A stretch of DNA of 64,000 bases from assembly GCA_017428285.1 (NCBI GenBank), contig JAFRRE010000129.1:1-64000 (forward strand), in the 5' to 3' direction. Of this stretch, positions 52,369 to 60,311 are shown piece by piece. A program made the position numbers and the translations under genes. The stretch comes from Bacteroidales bacterium (lineage in GTDB: Bacteria > Bacteroidota > Bacteroidia > Bacteroidales > F082). The notes beneath the pieces were generated by a model that was not told the DNA's origin, searched no databases, and saw only the letters and a list, made by a program, of their open reading frames with translations. Within the stretch, counting starts at the first letter, position 1. Each line of letters opens with the position of its first letter.

Positions 52369-54258
52369 TTATTGAGTGACAACAATGCGCTTTGTCGCAA
52401 TTCCATCAGAAGTCGTGATTCGGATGAGATAAACGCCAAATCCGTAATAGCTAAAATCATATTCAAAGCAGTCAGATTCGGCTTCGCTTTCAAAAACAAG
52501 TTGCCCCAACATGTTGCAGATGCTGATTTGCTTAAGATTTTCCGATTCCAATCTAATCTTGCCAGATGTAGGGTTAGGATAAATGGATACAGGAATGTCC
52601 GAGTTTTCATTTATTGCATTACCAATGGCAAAAGTAGCTCTAACTGAAACTGCAAATGGTGGCATTACAAAACAATAGTCATTTTCCCCATTGCTTCCTT
52701 GCGTTATTGGAATGGTCTGAAAAGGGTTATCCGATTTTTGAACTATTACTGATGCCACATGACAACCTGGGTTAGGGATAAGCGAAAAACATACCAAATC
52801 TTCCATCTGTGAGCAACTTGGCAAACTGACAAAAGAGCCACCTGCGCCATTGTTGCCACAGATAGCTTTATAAATATCGTAGGTTCCACACCCCTCTTCT
52901 ATGACTTCAAAATAACTATTCCAATCGGAATTCTCGTATGCTTCCTTATTACCACAAGACACTATTAGTTTACCATTTCCTTCAAAAGCATTGCCACCAA
53001 GAAACGGAGGCACAACACCTAAAACAATCACATTTGTCATGGTAGTTTCCTTAAAAGCCCAACTCTCTATAGATGCAACAGAATTGGGTATGACAATAGA
53101 CGACAATCCTCTACATTTATAAAAAGCTTCACTTCCAATCGATGTAACAGAATTCGGGATGAAACTACTCTTGCAACCAATTAACAAACAATTAGTATTA
53201 GTCCTAATAATAGCATTACAATTCTCTCTTGAATCAAAATAAGGGTTTCCAGGCTCCACAATAATCTTTTCCAAATTGTCACAATAAGTGAACAATTCCG
53301 CACCAATTGTAGTCACAGAAGCACCAATAGTAATGGACTTCAAATTACTACATTCCGTAAAAGCATGTGCTCCGATAAAAATCACAGAATTAGGAATGGT
53401 GATATCCATAAGCCCCTTACAACAAGAAAAAGCATTATTTCCAATGGACTTTACCGAATCACCAATGCTAATAGATGTCAAATTCTTACAAAAATAAAAT
53501 GCATAATTTCCTATGGAATTAATGGAAGATGGAATTACGATAGTAGAAAGATCATAACAACGATTAAAGGCATAATCTCCAATGGCAGTCACGGAATTGG
53601 GAATAATAGAGTTTTTACAACCTGCTATTAAGACATTTGTGTTAGTCTCAATAATGGCATTGCAATCATTTCTTGAATCATACATTGTATTGCCAGATGC
53701 CACACTGATATTTGCCAAGTTATCGCATGTAGAAAACACACCACTTCCAATAGATGAAACAGATTCGGGAATAATAATCGAAACAAGATTTCTACATTCA
53801 GAAAAAGCATAGTTCCCAATAAAAACCACAGATTTTGGGATAATAAGAGAAGCCAAACTGATACAACCCGAAAAAGCAGAACTTTCAATAGTAGTCACTG
53901 AATTGGGAACAATTAGAGAAGTAATTTCGCCGCACGATTGAAAAGCTGAAGACGCAATAGAAACTACAGAATATGTGAGTCCATCGTTTGGATTTGTAAC
54001 ACTTTCTTGCATAATTATATCTCCTGATGGCTCTGTATATTCATACCATGAATAACTACCTGGTCGCACCACTGCCACCTCAAGTTCTTGCAGATTTGTG
54101 ATTCCATAGTACAAGGTGTCTCCAGACGGGCAAACTGCCCAAAAATCGAATGCAAACGCTTTCGATAATCCCATTGTACAATGCAGAAGGACAATAATAA
54201 AGAGTCTACGTATTCTCACAATGTTGTATTTTGATGTATGTATGCGTTTGTTTATCAT
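52369..54258 (-). CDS. BspA-like leucine-rich-repeat surface protein, T9SS cargo
   Basis: A 629-residue protein. N-terminal hydrophobic segment (RRLFIIVLLHCTMGLSKAFA), then about a dozen LRR_5 (BspA/TpLRR) repeats of the form SIVIPNSVASIESWAFxxC, and a C-terminal T9SS sorting domain (VSIYPNPTSGKIRLESENLK... KRIVVTQ). BspA-like proteins bind host matrix and other bacteria. The gene is markedly A+T-rich with AAT/ATA codons, unlike the housekeeping genes around, suggesting recent acquisition. One base before the upstream lipoprotein stop. Confidence 0.88.
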   Translation of the reverse strand: MINKRIHTSKYNIVRIRRLFIIVLLHCTMGLSKAFAFDFWAVCPSGDTLYYGITNLQELEVAVVRPGSYSWYEYTEPSGDIIMQESVTNPNDGLTYSVVSIASSAFQSCGEITSLIVPNSVTTIESSAFSGCISLASLIIPKSVVFIGNYAFSECRNLVSIIIPESVSSIGSGVFSTCDNLANISVASGNTMYDSRNDCNAIIETNTNVLIAGCKNSIIPNSVTAIGDYAFNRCYDLSTIVIPSSINSIGNYAFYFCKNLTSISIGDSVKSIGNNAFSCCKGLMDITIPNSVIFIGAHAFTECSNLKSITIGASVTTIGAELFTYCDNLEKIIVEPGNPYFDSRENCNAIIRTNTNCLLIGCKSSFIPNSVTSIGSEAFYKCRGLSSIVIPNSVASIESWAFKETTMTNVIVLGVVPPFLGGNAFEGNGKLIVSCGNKEAYENSDWNSYFEVIEEGCGTYDIYKAICGNNGAGGSFVSLPSCSQMEDLVCFSLIPNPGCHVASVIVQKSDNPFQTIPITQGSNGENDYCFVMPPFAVSVRATFAIGNAINENSDIPVSIYPNPTSGKIRLESENLKQISICNMLGQLVFESEAESDCFEYDFSYYGFGVYLIRITTSDGIATKRIVVTQ

Positions 54259-54259
54259 T

Positions 54260-54745
54260 TCACTCAGATACTCGAATCGTTACATAACCCTTATCATAAC
54301 TATCCTCTTGCCAATTTTCCGAGACAGCTTCACATGTAATCGAATAAATGGAGTCAGCCAAACTTGAGTTGACAACGATAGTGCGCGTATATTGGCTCAC
54401 TGAAACATTAGTCTCTGTATACTCATCACCAAATTCATTGAATGTGATTGTGAATTTGCAACAAGCATGTTCTTGTGTTTTTTTGTAGACTAACAAAAGG
54501 CTATCGTTTCGATGCACTTCCATTGGAGTACCCCAAACACTAAATCCTTTATTTTCCACAGTTTCATTTGTCCTTAGATTCGTCACCGCGAAGTCCGCAT
54601 CATTTTTCTGCCAATAAAAATTGCCTGTTGGACAATTACAATTAGTACCATTATTGTCAGTACCCTTTTGTTTACAACATGAAGCCAGCATAATCAAGAC
54701 TACAGTCATCATCAAAACCATTTTACAAATTTGCACAATCTTCAT
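54260..54745 (-). CDS. Hypothetical lipoprotein
   Basis: A 161-residue lipoprotein (KIVQICKMVLMMTVVLIMLASCC). Mature domain beta-rich (FAVTNLRTNETVENKGFSVW... YTETNVSVSQYTRTIVVNSS... YVTIRVSE) without recognised family. I chose ATG 54745 for the signal; the frame opens at 54778. First gene of the 54745-42980 run; TAGTTTTG promoter box about 104 bases upstream. Confidence 0.72.
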   Translation of the reverse strand: MKIVQICKMVLMMTVVLIMLASCCKQKGTDNNGTNCNCPTGNFYWQKNDADFAVTNLRTNETVENKGFSVWGTPMEVHRNDSLLLVYKKTQEHACCKFTITFNEFGDEYTETNVSVSQYTRTIVVNSSLADSIYSITCEAVSENWQEDSYDKGYVTIRVSE

Positions 54746-54848
54746 CTCACTGTTTGTTTTAAATGTACATTCTTTCATAATACTGATAATTTAATTTATT
54801 GATAATCAAGATTAATAATAATCTTATATTGCTTTAGTTTTGATGTTA

Positions 54849-54856
54849 CAAAACTA
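54849..54856 (-). promoter_or_regulatory. Putative -7 box TAGTTTTG for the exported-protein run
   Basis: TAnnTTTG on the minus strand within an A+T-rich tract holding three TTTTGT repeats, upstream of the lipoprotein at 54745. Confidence 0.45.
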
Positions 54857-54955
54857 TAAACAAAATTTTACAAAACTCGCCTCCGAATGTGGCAACATCC
54901 GTCTCATTTTTCACAAATAATCCTTCAAAAAAAGTTGCATATTTCGCAAAAAAGA

Positions 54956-55225
54956 TTACACGGCATTCAGGTTCGGGTGTTTTTTGTCAAACTCATCAGC
55001 CAAATTGCGGAAGAAATTATGCTTCAATTCCTTACTATAGCGATATAGCAAATCTGTTTCGAGGCTATGTTTTCTCAGGATGCGGTACAGGTTCCTTCGG
55101 TCGGTACCGACTTTTTTGGCAAACTCTGATTTACGAATTTTTTTATTCCGCATCTCAATGGCCACCTTTTCGCCTACATGAACGAAAATGCAATGATGAT
55201 TTTCTTCTTCTTTCTTGTTTTTCAT
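54956..55225 (-). CDS. Small helix-turn-helix protein
   Basis: An 89-residue protein with a single HTH (VGEKVAIEMRNKKIRKSEFAKKVGTDRRNLYRILRK), the recognition helix being TDRRNLYRIL. It resembles XRE-like or phage-type regulators. ATG at 55225 follows family length; an in-frame start at 55249 is possible. It lies upstream of the exported-protein run in the same direction (177 bases before the 54778 frame) and behind the structured RNA at 55276-55425, so it may control that run. Confidence 0.75.
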   Translation of the reverse strand: MKNKKEEENHHCIFVHVGEKVAIEMRNKKIRKSEFAKKVGTDRRNLYRILRKHSLETDLLYRYSKELKHNFFRNLADEFDKKHPNLNAV

Positions 55226-55275
55226 GATTCCCTTGATGGTTTGCGGCATCGCTATCCATCAATCGCCAGAAAAAA

Positions 55276-55425
55276 GATAAGGTGCGGGTCCTTCCACCAT
55301 ATTCACGGGGAGCGTCGCATGAACCCCGCCCTATTCCATGAAAGTAGCCCACACCTATATGATGTGAGCATTGGCCTCAATGGAATAGGATACGAGACGT
55401 TACTCCTCGTGAAACCTACTTTATC
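55276..55425 (-). ncRNA. Long structured leader RNA S2 (related core to S1)
   Basis: Nested arms (plus-strand coordinates): GATAAGG 55276-55282 with CTTTATC 55419-55425; TTCACGGGGAG 55302-55312 with CTCCTCGTGAA 55403-55413; CGTC 55313-55316 with GACG 55396-55399; CCTATTCCAT 55330-55339 with ATGGAATAGG 55380-55389; GCC/GGC and CACA/TGTG at the tip with a conserved AGCATT bulge. On the minus strand the outer stem is followed by TTTTTT (55275-55270). Lies 50 bases before the HTH gene. Confidence 0.68.
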
Positions 55426-55551
55426 CGACAATTACAAATCATCAGTTTGCGACGCTTTTGATTTGAATATGAATATCAGCTAATGCCTTGGTTTATAATA
55501 TGTTGTTTTTCAATCTTTTTTAATGCAATCCTTTCTTTCAAAACTATTGTG

Positions 55552-55559
55552 CAAAAGTA
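55552..55559 (-). promoter_or_regulatory. Putative -7 box TACTTTTG upstream of S2 and the HTH gene
   Basis: TAnnTTTG on the minus strand. A transcript from here would reach S2 after about 120 bases, similar to the S1 layout. Confidence 0.45.
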
Positions 55560-55667
55560 AACAAAAGTCTAAATATAGGATAAAAAAATGGTTGAGGATT
55601 TACAAAAAGAAAAGCAAAAATTTCCTCACAAGCCAAATCTCATGAGCATTTATCGGAATCAATTATA

Positions 55668-55741
55668 CTCTAGGCATACTGTAGGCATACTCATCGCATA
55701 GTGCAGGCACGCTCAACCATACCCTTTGAGTATGCCTAGAG
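55668..55741. repeat. 13-bp inverted repeat with internal copy
   Basis: CTCTAGGCATACT (55668-55680) and AGTATGCCTAGAG (55729-55741) are exact complements 48 bases apart. GTAGGCATACTC (from 55681) repeats the left arm directly. Confidence 0.75.
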
Positions 55742-55852
55742 CGAAGGAAGAGCGAGAGAAGAGCGAAGGAACAACGAAGAAAAGTCATCATAAAACCATC
55801 TTTTCCTAAGTTAACACAATTCCATCCCCTAAAGTCTAATCTCTAAACTACC

Positions 55853-57421
55853 CTACCATTTCCCCGAATATCCGCCACCACCACTATGGCCACCGCCGAA
55901 GGAACCACTTGATGAATGATGGCTGGAGGAATGGCTCGAATAGCTTCTGCCACTTTTGGAGCCAGAAGACGAAGTGCTACTGTAGTGTACCAGCATAGGT
56001 ATTGTCAAGGTTTTCACGAAAGTTTCGCCGCAGTGTTGACAGACATAGGTTTCCTGCTTCTCACCGTTTTGGGTATAACTGGCTTGACGTGTCGTCACCG
56101 TATTCGTCAACAATGAGGTAAAGGCTCCGCACTTCGAGCAAGTCGAGAACTTGTTGTAACGCTTTCCATGTTCCCTCACCACATACTCGTGTCCATTAGG
56201 GCAACGGTAGGGCGTGAACTTCAAAGCCTCTAATCTTGCCTCCGCCTCGTGAATTTCCGACAAGCGGAAAGAATTATCATTGCTCAACATTTGGCCACAC
56301 TGTGGACAACGGAATTCTTTTGCCGCATTCATCCGTTTTTTAAGAATCAGATAATAAATCCAGCCCAACCAAGGTGCTATCCAAATCGCAATCTTGTTGT
56401 TGGAACGATCGAAAGCGGCTCGGTAGACCGAATTAGGGTTGACCGTTTTTTTTGCCAATTTCTTGGCTGTTTTCAAGAGACGCTGGTTATGGCGGAAGCA
56501 TATCCATGAGAGATACAAAAGCAGTGTAACTAACGCTATCCAAGTGTATAGTTTGCTCTGCTCGGCATTAGGGTATCGTAGGGTCATAAACGCAACTACC
56601 ATAAATAAGATGACGAATATGGAAAGACCCAACATCATACCACCAAGACAGCCCTTGCCCTCCCATGGCGAGCCCGACCAATTCGTACTGAAACCATCGA
56701 CAAAGGTAACACCGCTTTCATTATACGATTGATAAGCACTTGACACTGTTTCCTTTCGTTCCTTTCGCTTGCGCAGCCAAAAGACAATGCCGACAATGGG
56801 CATGGCAAACAAGAGCAAACCAAACAATCCCAACCATAGACTACTGCCAACCTCGTCAAAATCATCATCAGCGTCATAATCGGTTTGCGAAGGCAAAGTA
56901 GTTTTCAGCCCCATAGGGATTTCTCCTCCATAAACGGTCACAATATCGGCCACGCCAGCACAGAGTCCGCCCTCATAGTCGCCCGCCTTGAAAAAAGGCT
57001 TGATGGTTTTGGTAAAGATACGCTCACATTTGGAGTCAGTGAGTGTTTCCTCGGCACCGTAGCCTGTCTCAAACTCCAAGGCATGCTGGTCTTCCACAAA
57101 GAGCAAAAGCACGCCATTGTCGGTTTCAGCATCGCCAATGCCCCAATCGTTGAAAAGCTCCGTGGCAAAATGCTTGGGCTCCGCCTCACCGATACTCGAC
57201 AAGGTCACCACGAAGACATCCGCCTTGTCGCGAATGGCACACAAGGCCGTGTTGATGGTCATCTCAACACTGTCCGACAAGTATCCATCAGGATCCGAAA
57301 CATGGATGTCGTTGCCCTGCAAACGCGTGTTGGGTACTGTACGCACCGTCCACGCTCCATCCGCCATCGCATTGAAAACCAATGAAAACAATATCAAAAA
57401 TAAGGCAATTCGTTTCATCAT
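55853..57421 (-). CDS. TPM-domain membrane protein with zinc ribbons
   Basis: A 522-residue protein: signal peptide MKRIALFLILFSLVFNAMA, TPM (YgcG-like) domain (DGYLSDSVEMTINTAL..., ELFNDWGIGDAETDNGVLLL, FETGYGAEETLTD), then transmembrane helices (LGLFGLLLFAMPIVGIVFWL; LSIFVILFMVVAFMTL; TWIALVTLLLYLSWI). The cytoplasmic part has paired CxxC knuckles (CPQCGQ, CPNGH, CSKCGA, CQHCGE) and a Ser/Gly-rich end (GGGHSGGGGYSGKW). TPM proteins are often called photosystem II repair/phosphatase-like, but the bacterial role is uncertain. ATG at 57421 or 57418 gives the signal; promoter box TATCTTTG lies 20-27 bases upstream. Confidence 0.87.
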   Translation of the reverse strand: MMKRIALFLILFSLVFNAMADGAWTVRTVPNTRLQGNDIHVSDPDGYLSDSVEMTINTALCAIRDKADVFVVTLSSIGEAEPKHFATELFNDWGIGDAETDNGVLLLFVEDQHALEFETGYGAEETLTDSKCERIFTKTIKPFFKAGDYEGGLCAGVADIVTVYGGEIPMGLKTTLPSQTDYDADDDFDEVGSSLWLGLFGLLLFAMPIVGIVFWLRKRKERKETVSSAYQSYNESGVTFVDGFSTNWSGSPWEGKGCLGGMMLGLSIFVILFMVVAFMTLRYPNAEQSKLYTWIALVTLLLYLSWICFRHNQRLLKTAKKLAKKTVNPNSVYRAAFDRSNNKIAIWIAPWLGWIYYLILKKRMNAAKEFRCPQCGQMLSNDNSFRLSEIHEAEARLEALKFTPYRCPNGHEYVVREHGKRYNKFSTCSKCGAFTSLLTNTVTTRQASYTQNGEKQETYVCQHCGETFVKTLTIPMLVHYSSTSSSGSKSGRSYSSHSSSHHSSSGSFGGGHSGGGGYSGKW

Positions 57422-57440
57422 CGTTCGTGTAACAACCTTA

Positions 57441-57448
57441 CAAAGATA
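57441..57448 (-). promoter_or_regulatory. Putative -7 box TATCTTTG for the TPM gene
   Basis: Exact TAnnTTTG, 20 bases before the start at 57421, divergent from the box at 57479-57486. Confidence 0.55.
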
Positions 57449-57478
57449 CAAAAAAAGCCATATATCCTCCTTTTTTAT

Positions 57479-57486
57479 TATTTTTG
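57479..57486 (+). promoter_or_regulatory. Putative -7 box TATTTTTG for the TPR-aroE-rlmD operon
   Basis: TAnnTTTG match 24 bases before the TPR ATG at 57510. Confidence 0.55.
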
Positions 57487-57509
57487 CACCAAATTTCATC
57501 AGGCAACCC

Positions 57510-58970
57510 ATGTTTGACAACGAAGACTTTGAAGATTATTGGGAAGAAGAAAAGGACCGAAAGGCGGCCATCGAGCGGTATGAGGACATGCTGAAAACGC
57601 ACGAATCGGTGTATTTCGACAGCGAGGAGTTTGAGTTCATCATCGACCATTACACCAAAAACAACGACCTGAACCGCTCAAGGCAGGCTGTGGAGTTGGC
57701 TATGGCGCAGCATCCCGAAAGCAACATGCTGAAAATCAAGTATGCTCGCCAATACCTTTTGGAAAACGACGCCCAAAGTGCTTTCGACATCATGCAGCAT
57801 GTGGAACGCGTCGACGATGATGAGGATCCCGACTATTTCCTCACCCTCGGCTCATGTCTGGCCGTCTTGGGCAAGTCGGAAGAGGCTTTGGAGAACTATT
57901 TCAGTGCCTTGCCCTACTTCGACGAGGATGAGAAATTTGAACTCTACAACGCCATTGCCTACGAGTACCAACACATGCGCAAATACGACCTCGCCCTCGA
58001 GTTCTACGACAAAGCCCTTGCCCTCGCCGACGACAAAGACACCATCTACCACGAGATCCGCTGCTGCTACCTCAGCGCAGGCCGCAAAGAAGATGCCATC
58101 GATTACTTCCAAAAGCTGGTCGACAAAGACCCATACAACAGCAAGGCCTGGACCAACATCGGAGATGTCTACCGCATGATGGGCCAATACGAAGAGAGCA
58201 TCGACCCTTACGAGTACGCCCTCAGCATTGACCCGGAAGACCTCTGGACCAACATGCATCTGGCCGACATCTATTACGACCTCGGGCGTTACAAGGAAGC
58301 CATCGACACCCTTGAGGAAGCCCTGCGTAATGGCGTAGAGACCTCGATGATACACACCACCATCGGCGACTGTTACTACCGCCTCAACGACCTGCAAACC
58401 GCTGAGGATCATTTCAACAAAGCCTTGGAAATCAACCCAATGATAGGTTCCGGTTATGCCGGTCTCGGCTACGTCTTCAGCGACCGTGGCCAAAGCCGAA
58501 AGGCCATCAAATTCTTCGAGAAAGCCTTGGAATACGAGCCTTGGGAGACCGACCACCTCTACTCCATCGCCACCGATTACATGAAGCTGAAGGAATACGA
58601 CAAGGCCATGGAATGCCTGCGCAAAATCCAAGAGCAGACACCCAACGATGCCGATGCCTATTATTACATCGCAGACCTTTATGGGCAACAGGACAAAATC
58701 GACGAGGCCATCAACACCATCAAATTCGGGCTAATGCAAACCGACAACGACTCCTCGCTGCTTTATCTTTTGGCCTACGCCTATTTCGTGAAAGGCTCAC
58801 ACCACGAAGGTTTGGAAGCCTTAGACCAAGCCTTGGATGCCGACTTCGAAGTGTGGCCCGACTTCTTGGAATACGACAAGGAACTGCTGGCCAACGACAC
58901 CCAAATCCTCGAACTCATCGAACAACACAAGAAAAACCAGAATTCAAATACAGCAAACCAACCCGAATAA
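57510..58970 (+). CDS. Tetratricopeptide-repeat protein
   Basis: A 486-residue soluble, acidic protein made almost wholly of TPR motifs (for example NIGDVYRMMGQYEESIDPYE, HLADIYYDLGRYKEAIDTLE, GLGYVFSDRGQSRKAIKFFE, YIADLYGQQDKIDEAINTIK). No signal peptide. The ATG at 57510 follows a promoter box, while the upstream open frame runs back through the divergent TPM gene and is not coding. First gene of an operon with the small export protein (3 bases apart), aroE and rlmD. Scaffold for protein contacts; partners unknown. Confidence 0.92.
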   Translation: MFDNEDFEDYWEEEKDRKAAIERYEDMLKTHESVYFDSEEFEFIIDHYTKNNDLNRSRQAVELAMAQHPESNMLKIKYARQYLLENDAQSAFDIMQHVERVDDDEDPDYFLTLGSCLAVLGKSEEALENYFSALPYFDEDEKFELYNAIAYEYQHMRKYDLALEFYDKALALADDKDTIYHEIRCCYLSAGRKEDAIDYFQKLVDKDPYNSKAWTNIGDVYRMMGQYEESIDPYEYALSIDPEDLWTNMHLADIYYDLGRYKEAIDTLEEALRNGVETSMIHTTIGDCYYRLNDLQTAEDHFNKALEINPMIGSGYAGLGYVFSDRGQSRKAIKFFEKALEYEPWETDHLYSIATDYMKLKEYDKAMECLRKIQEQTPNDADAYYYIADLYGQQDKIDEAINTIKFGLMQTDNDSSLLYLLAYAYFVKGSHHEGLEALDQALDADFEVWPDFLEYDKELLANDTQILELIEQHKKNQNSNTANQPE

Positions 58971-58973
58971 TTC

Positions 58974-59477
58974 ATGCGTATCAAAGACTACCTATATATT
59001 TTCCTGATTGCCATGGTGCCCATCGTCGAACTGCGTGGCGCCATCCCAGTGGCCTACACCTTAAAAGCGACGACTTCCCCTGACCTCAACATCTTATTGA
59101 GTTACATTGTCATCGCCATCGGCAACATGATTCCCGTTCCCTTCATCTTCTTCTTTGCCCGCCGCATTTTGGAATGGGGCAAGGACAAGAAAGTCATCGG
59201 AAGGTTTTTCACTTGGTGTCTGAAAAAAGGCGAAAAAGGTGGTCAAAAACTGCAAGCGAAAGCCGGTCGTGGCCTATATTTCGCTTTATTGCTCTTTGTC
59301 GGCATCCCGTTGCCTGGCACGGGCGCATGGACTGGCACCTTAGCAGCCAGTTTCCTTGACATGGACTTCAAGAAAAGCGTGTTGGCCGTCATTGGAGGTG
59401 TGGTGCTCGCCAGCGTCATTGTCGGTGTGTTGTGCACCCTTGGATTCGGAGCATGGTTTGGCATTACAGGACAATAA
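58974..59477 (+). CDS. Small multidrug export family membrane protein
   Basis: A 167-residue polytopic protein of the Sm_multidrug_ex (PF06695-type) family: MVPIVELRGAIPVAY, two or three helices around NILLSYIVIAIGNMIPVPFIFFF, the loop FVGIPLPGTGAWTGTLAA and a final GGVVLASVIVGVLCTLGF helix. The GIPLPGTGAW re-entrant-like motif is diagnostic. The transport function is annotated by name rather than shown for most members. Three bases after the TPR gene, 12 before aroE. Confidence 0.9.
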   Translation: MRIKDYLYIFLIAMVPIVELRGAIPVAYTLKATTSPDLNILLSYIVIAIGNMIPVPFIFFFARRILEWGKDKKVIGRFFTWCLKKGEKGGQKLQAKAGRGLYFALLLFVGIPLPGTGAWTGTLAASFLDMDFKKSVLAVIGGVVLASVIVGVLCTLGFGAWFGITGQ

Positions 59478-59489
59478 AAACAAGGCACT

Positions 59490-60233
59490 ATGAAACGCTA
59501 CGGACTCATCGGACATCCACTGAAACACTCGCAGTCAAGGTTCTACTTCAACGACAAATTCGAATATGAAGGTCTCGACTGCCTTTATCAGCATTTCGAC
59601 CTCAAGTCGTTGGATGAACTTCAAGAGGTGATGGAACGCTACCCCGACCTCTGTGGGTTCAATGTGACAATACCTTATAAGGAAGCCATCATTCCCCTGT
59701 TGGATGAAATCGATGAGACCGCGAAAGAAGTCGGTGCTGTCAATGTGGTGAAAATCACGGAAGGCAAGCTGAAAGGCTACAACACTGATGTTTATGGATT
59801 CGATCAACTGCTCAACCGCGCCCTCAACGGCAAAACCATTAATCATGCCTTGGTGTTGGGTACAGGAGGTGCTTCAAAAGCTGTGCAGTATGTACTAAAG
59901 CAAAAAGGCATTCCCTTTTCCACCGTCAGCCGCAGTGCCGAAAAAGGCGACTACACCTACGACACGCTGAGCGATGAAATCCTGCGCCAAAACCACCTTA
60001 TCATTAATACAACGCCTTTGGGCATGGTGCCACAAGTGGACACTTTCCCCGACCTTCATTACCAAGCCTTAAGCGGCAAGCACATTCTCATCGACCTGAT
60101 TTACAACCCGAAGGAAACGGCTTTCATGGAGTTAGGCAAAACCTGGAGCGCAAAAGTGTATAACGGAATGCAGATGTTTGAGGAACAAGCGAAGAAAACT
60201 TGGGAGATTTTTAATGACAACTATGGCCTATGA
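59490..60233 (+). CDS. aroE: Shikimate dehydrogenase AroE
   Basis: A 247-residue NADP-dependent shikimate 5-dehydrogenase (aromatic amino acid pathway, fourth step). GLIGHPLKHSQSRFYFN binds shikimate, GFNVTIPYKEAIIPLLDE holds the catalytic Lys, and LGTGGASKAVQYVLK is the dinucleotide loop, with INTTPLGMVP and YNGMQMFEEQA near the end. The last codons and stop (TATGGCCTATGA) lie in the left arm of the palindromic element at 60225-60297. Shikimate kinase is in the neighbouring opposite operon. Confidence 0.96.
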   Translation: MKRYGLIGHPLKHSQSRFYFNDKFEYEGLDCLYQHFDLKSLDELQEVMERYPDLCGFNVTIPYKEAIIPLLDEIDETAKEVGAVNVVKITEGKLKGYNTDVYGFDQLLNRALNGKTINHALVLGTGGASKAVQYVLKQKGIPFSTVSRSAEKGDYTYDTLSDEILRQNHLIINTTPLGMVPQVDTFPDLHYQALSGKHILIDLIYNPKETAFMELGKTWSAKVYNGMQMFEEQAKKTWEIFNDNYGL

Positions 60234-60297
60234 CTATGGCCAATGGCTTGCTATTACGTATGAGCAAGCCATGGTCATTGGCCATAAGCCATAGTCA
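60225..60297. repeat. Palindromic element overlapping the aroE stop
   Basis: GACTATGGC pairs with GCCATAGTC, and ATGGCTTGCT with AGCAAGCCAT, with a bulged GGTCATTGGCCATAA. The repeat unit TATGGCC recurs. The aroE stop codon is inside. Confidence 0.75.
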
Positions 60298-60311
60298 AAA
60301 AGAAGAACAAA

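Larger units (their letters stand above)
55226..55852. other. 627-base region without gene; structured leader and palindrome
   Basis: Contains the S2 hairpin (55276-55425), a promoter-like box (55552-55559, minus), a 13-bp inverted repeat (55668-55741) and a purine-rich stretch with repeated AGCGAAGGA. No supported coding sequence. Confidence 0.75.

Noticed and set aside
55276..55425. 6S RNA
   Set aside because: Length and rod shape are similar, but two unlike copies next to accessory genes and a conserved terminal core rather than a central bubble argue against it.
57117..57509. N-terminal extension of the TPR protein
   Set aside because: The open frame runs antisense through the TPM gene and its promoter; the composition and the box at 57479-57486 support the ATG at 57510.
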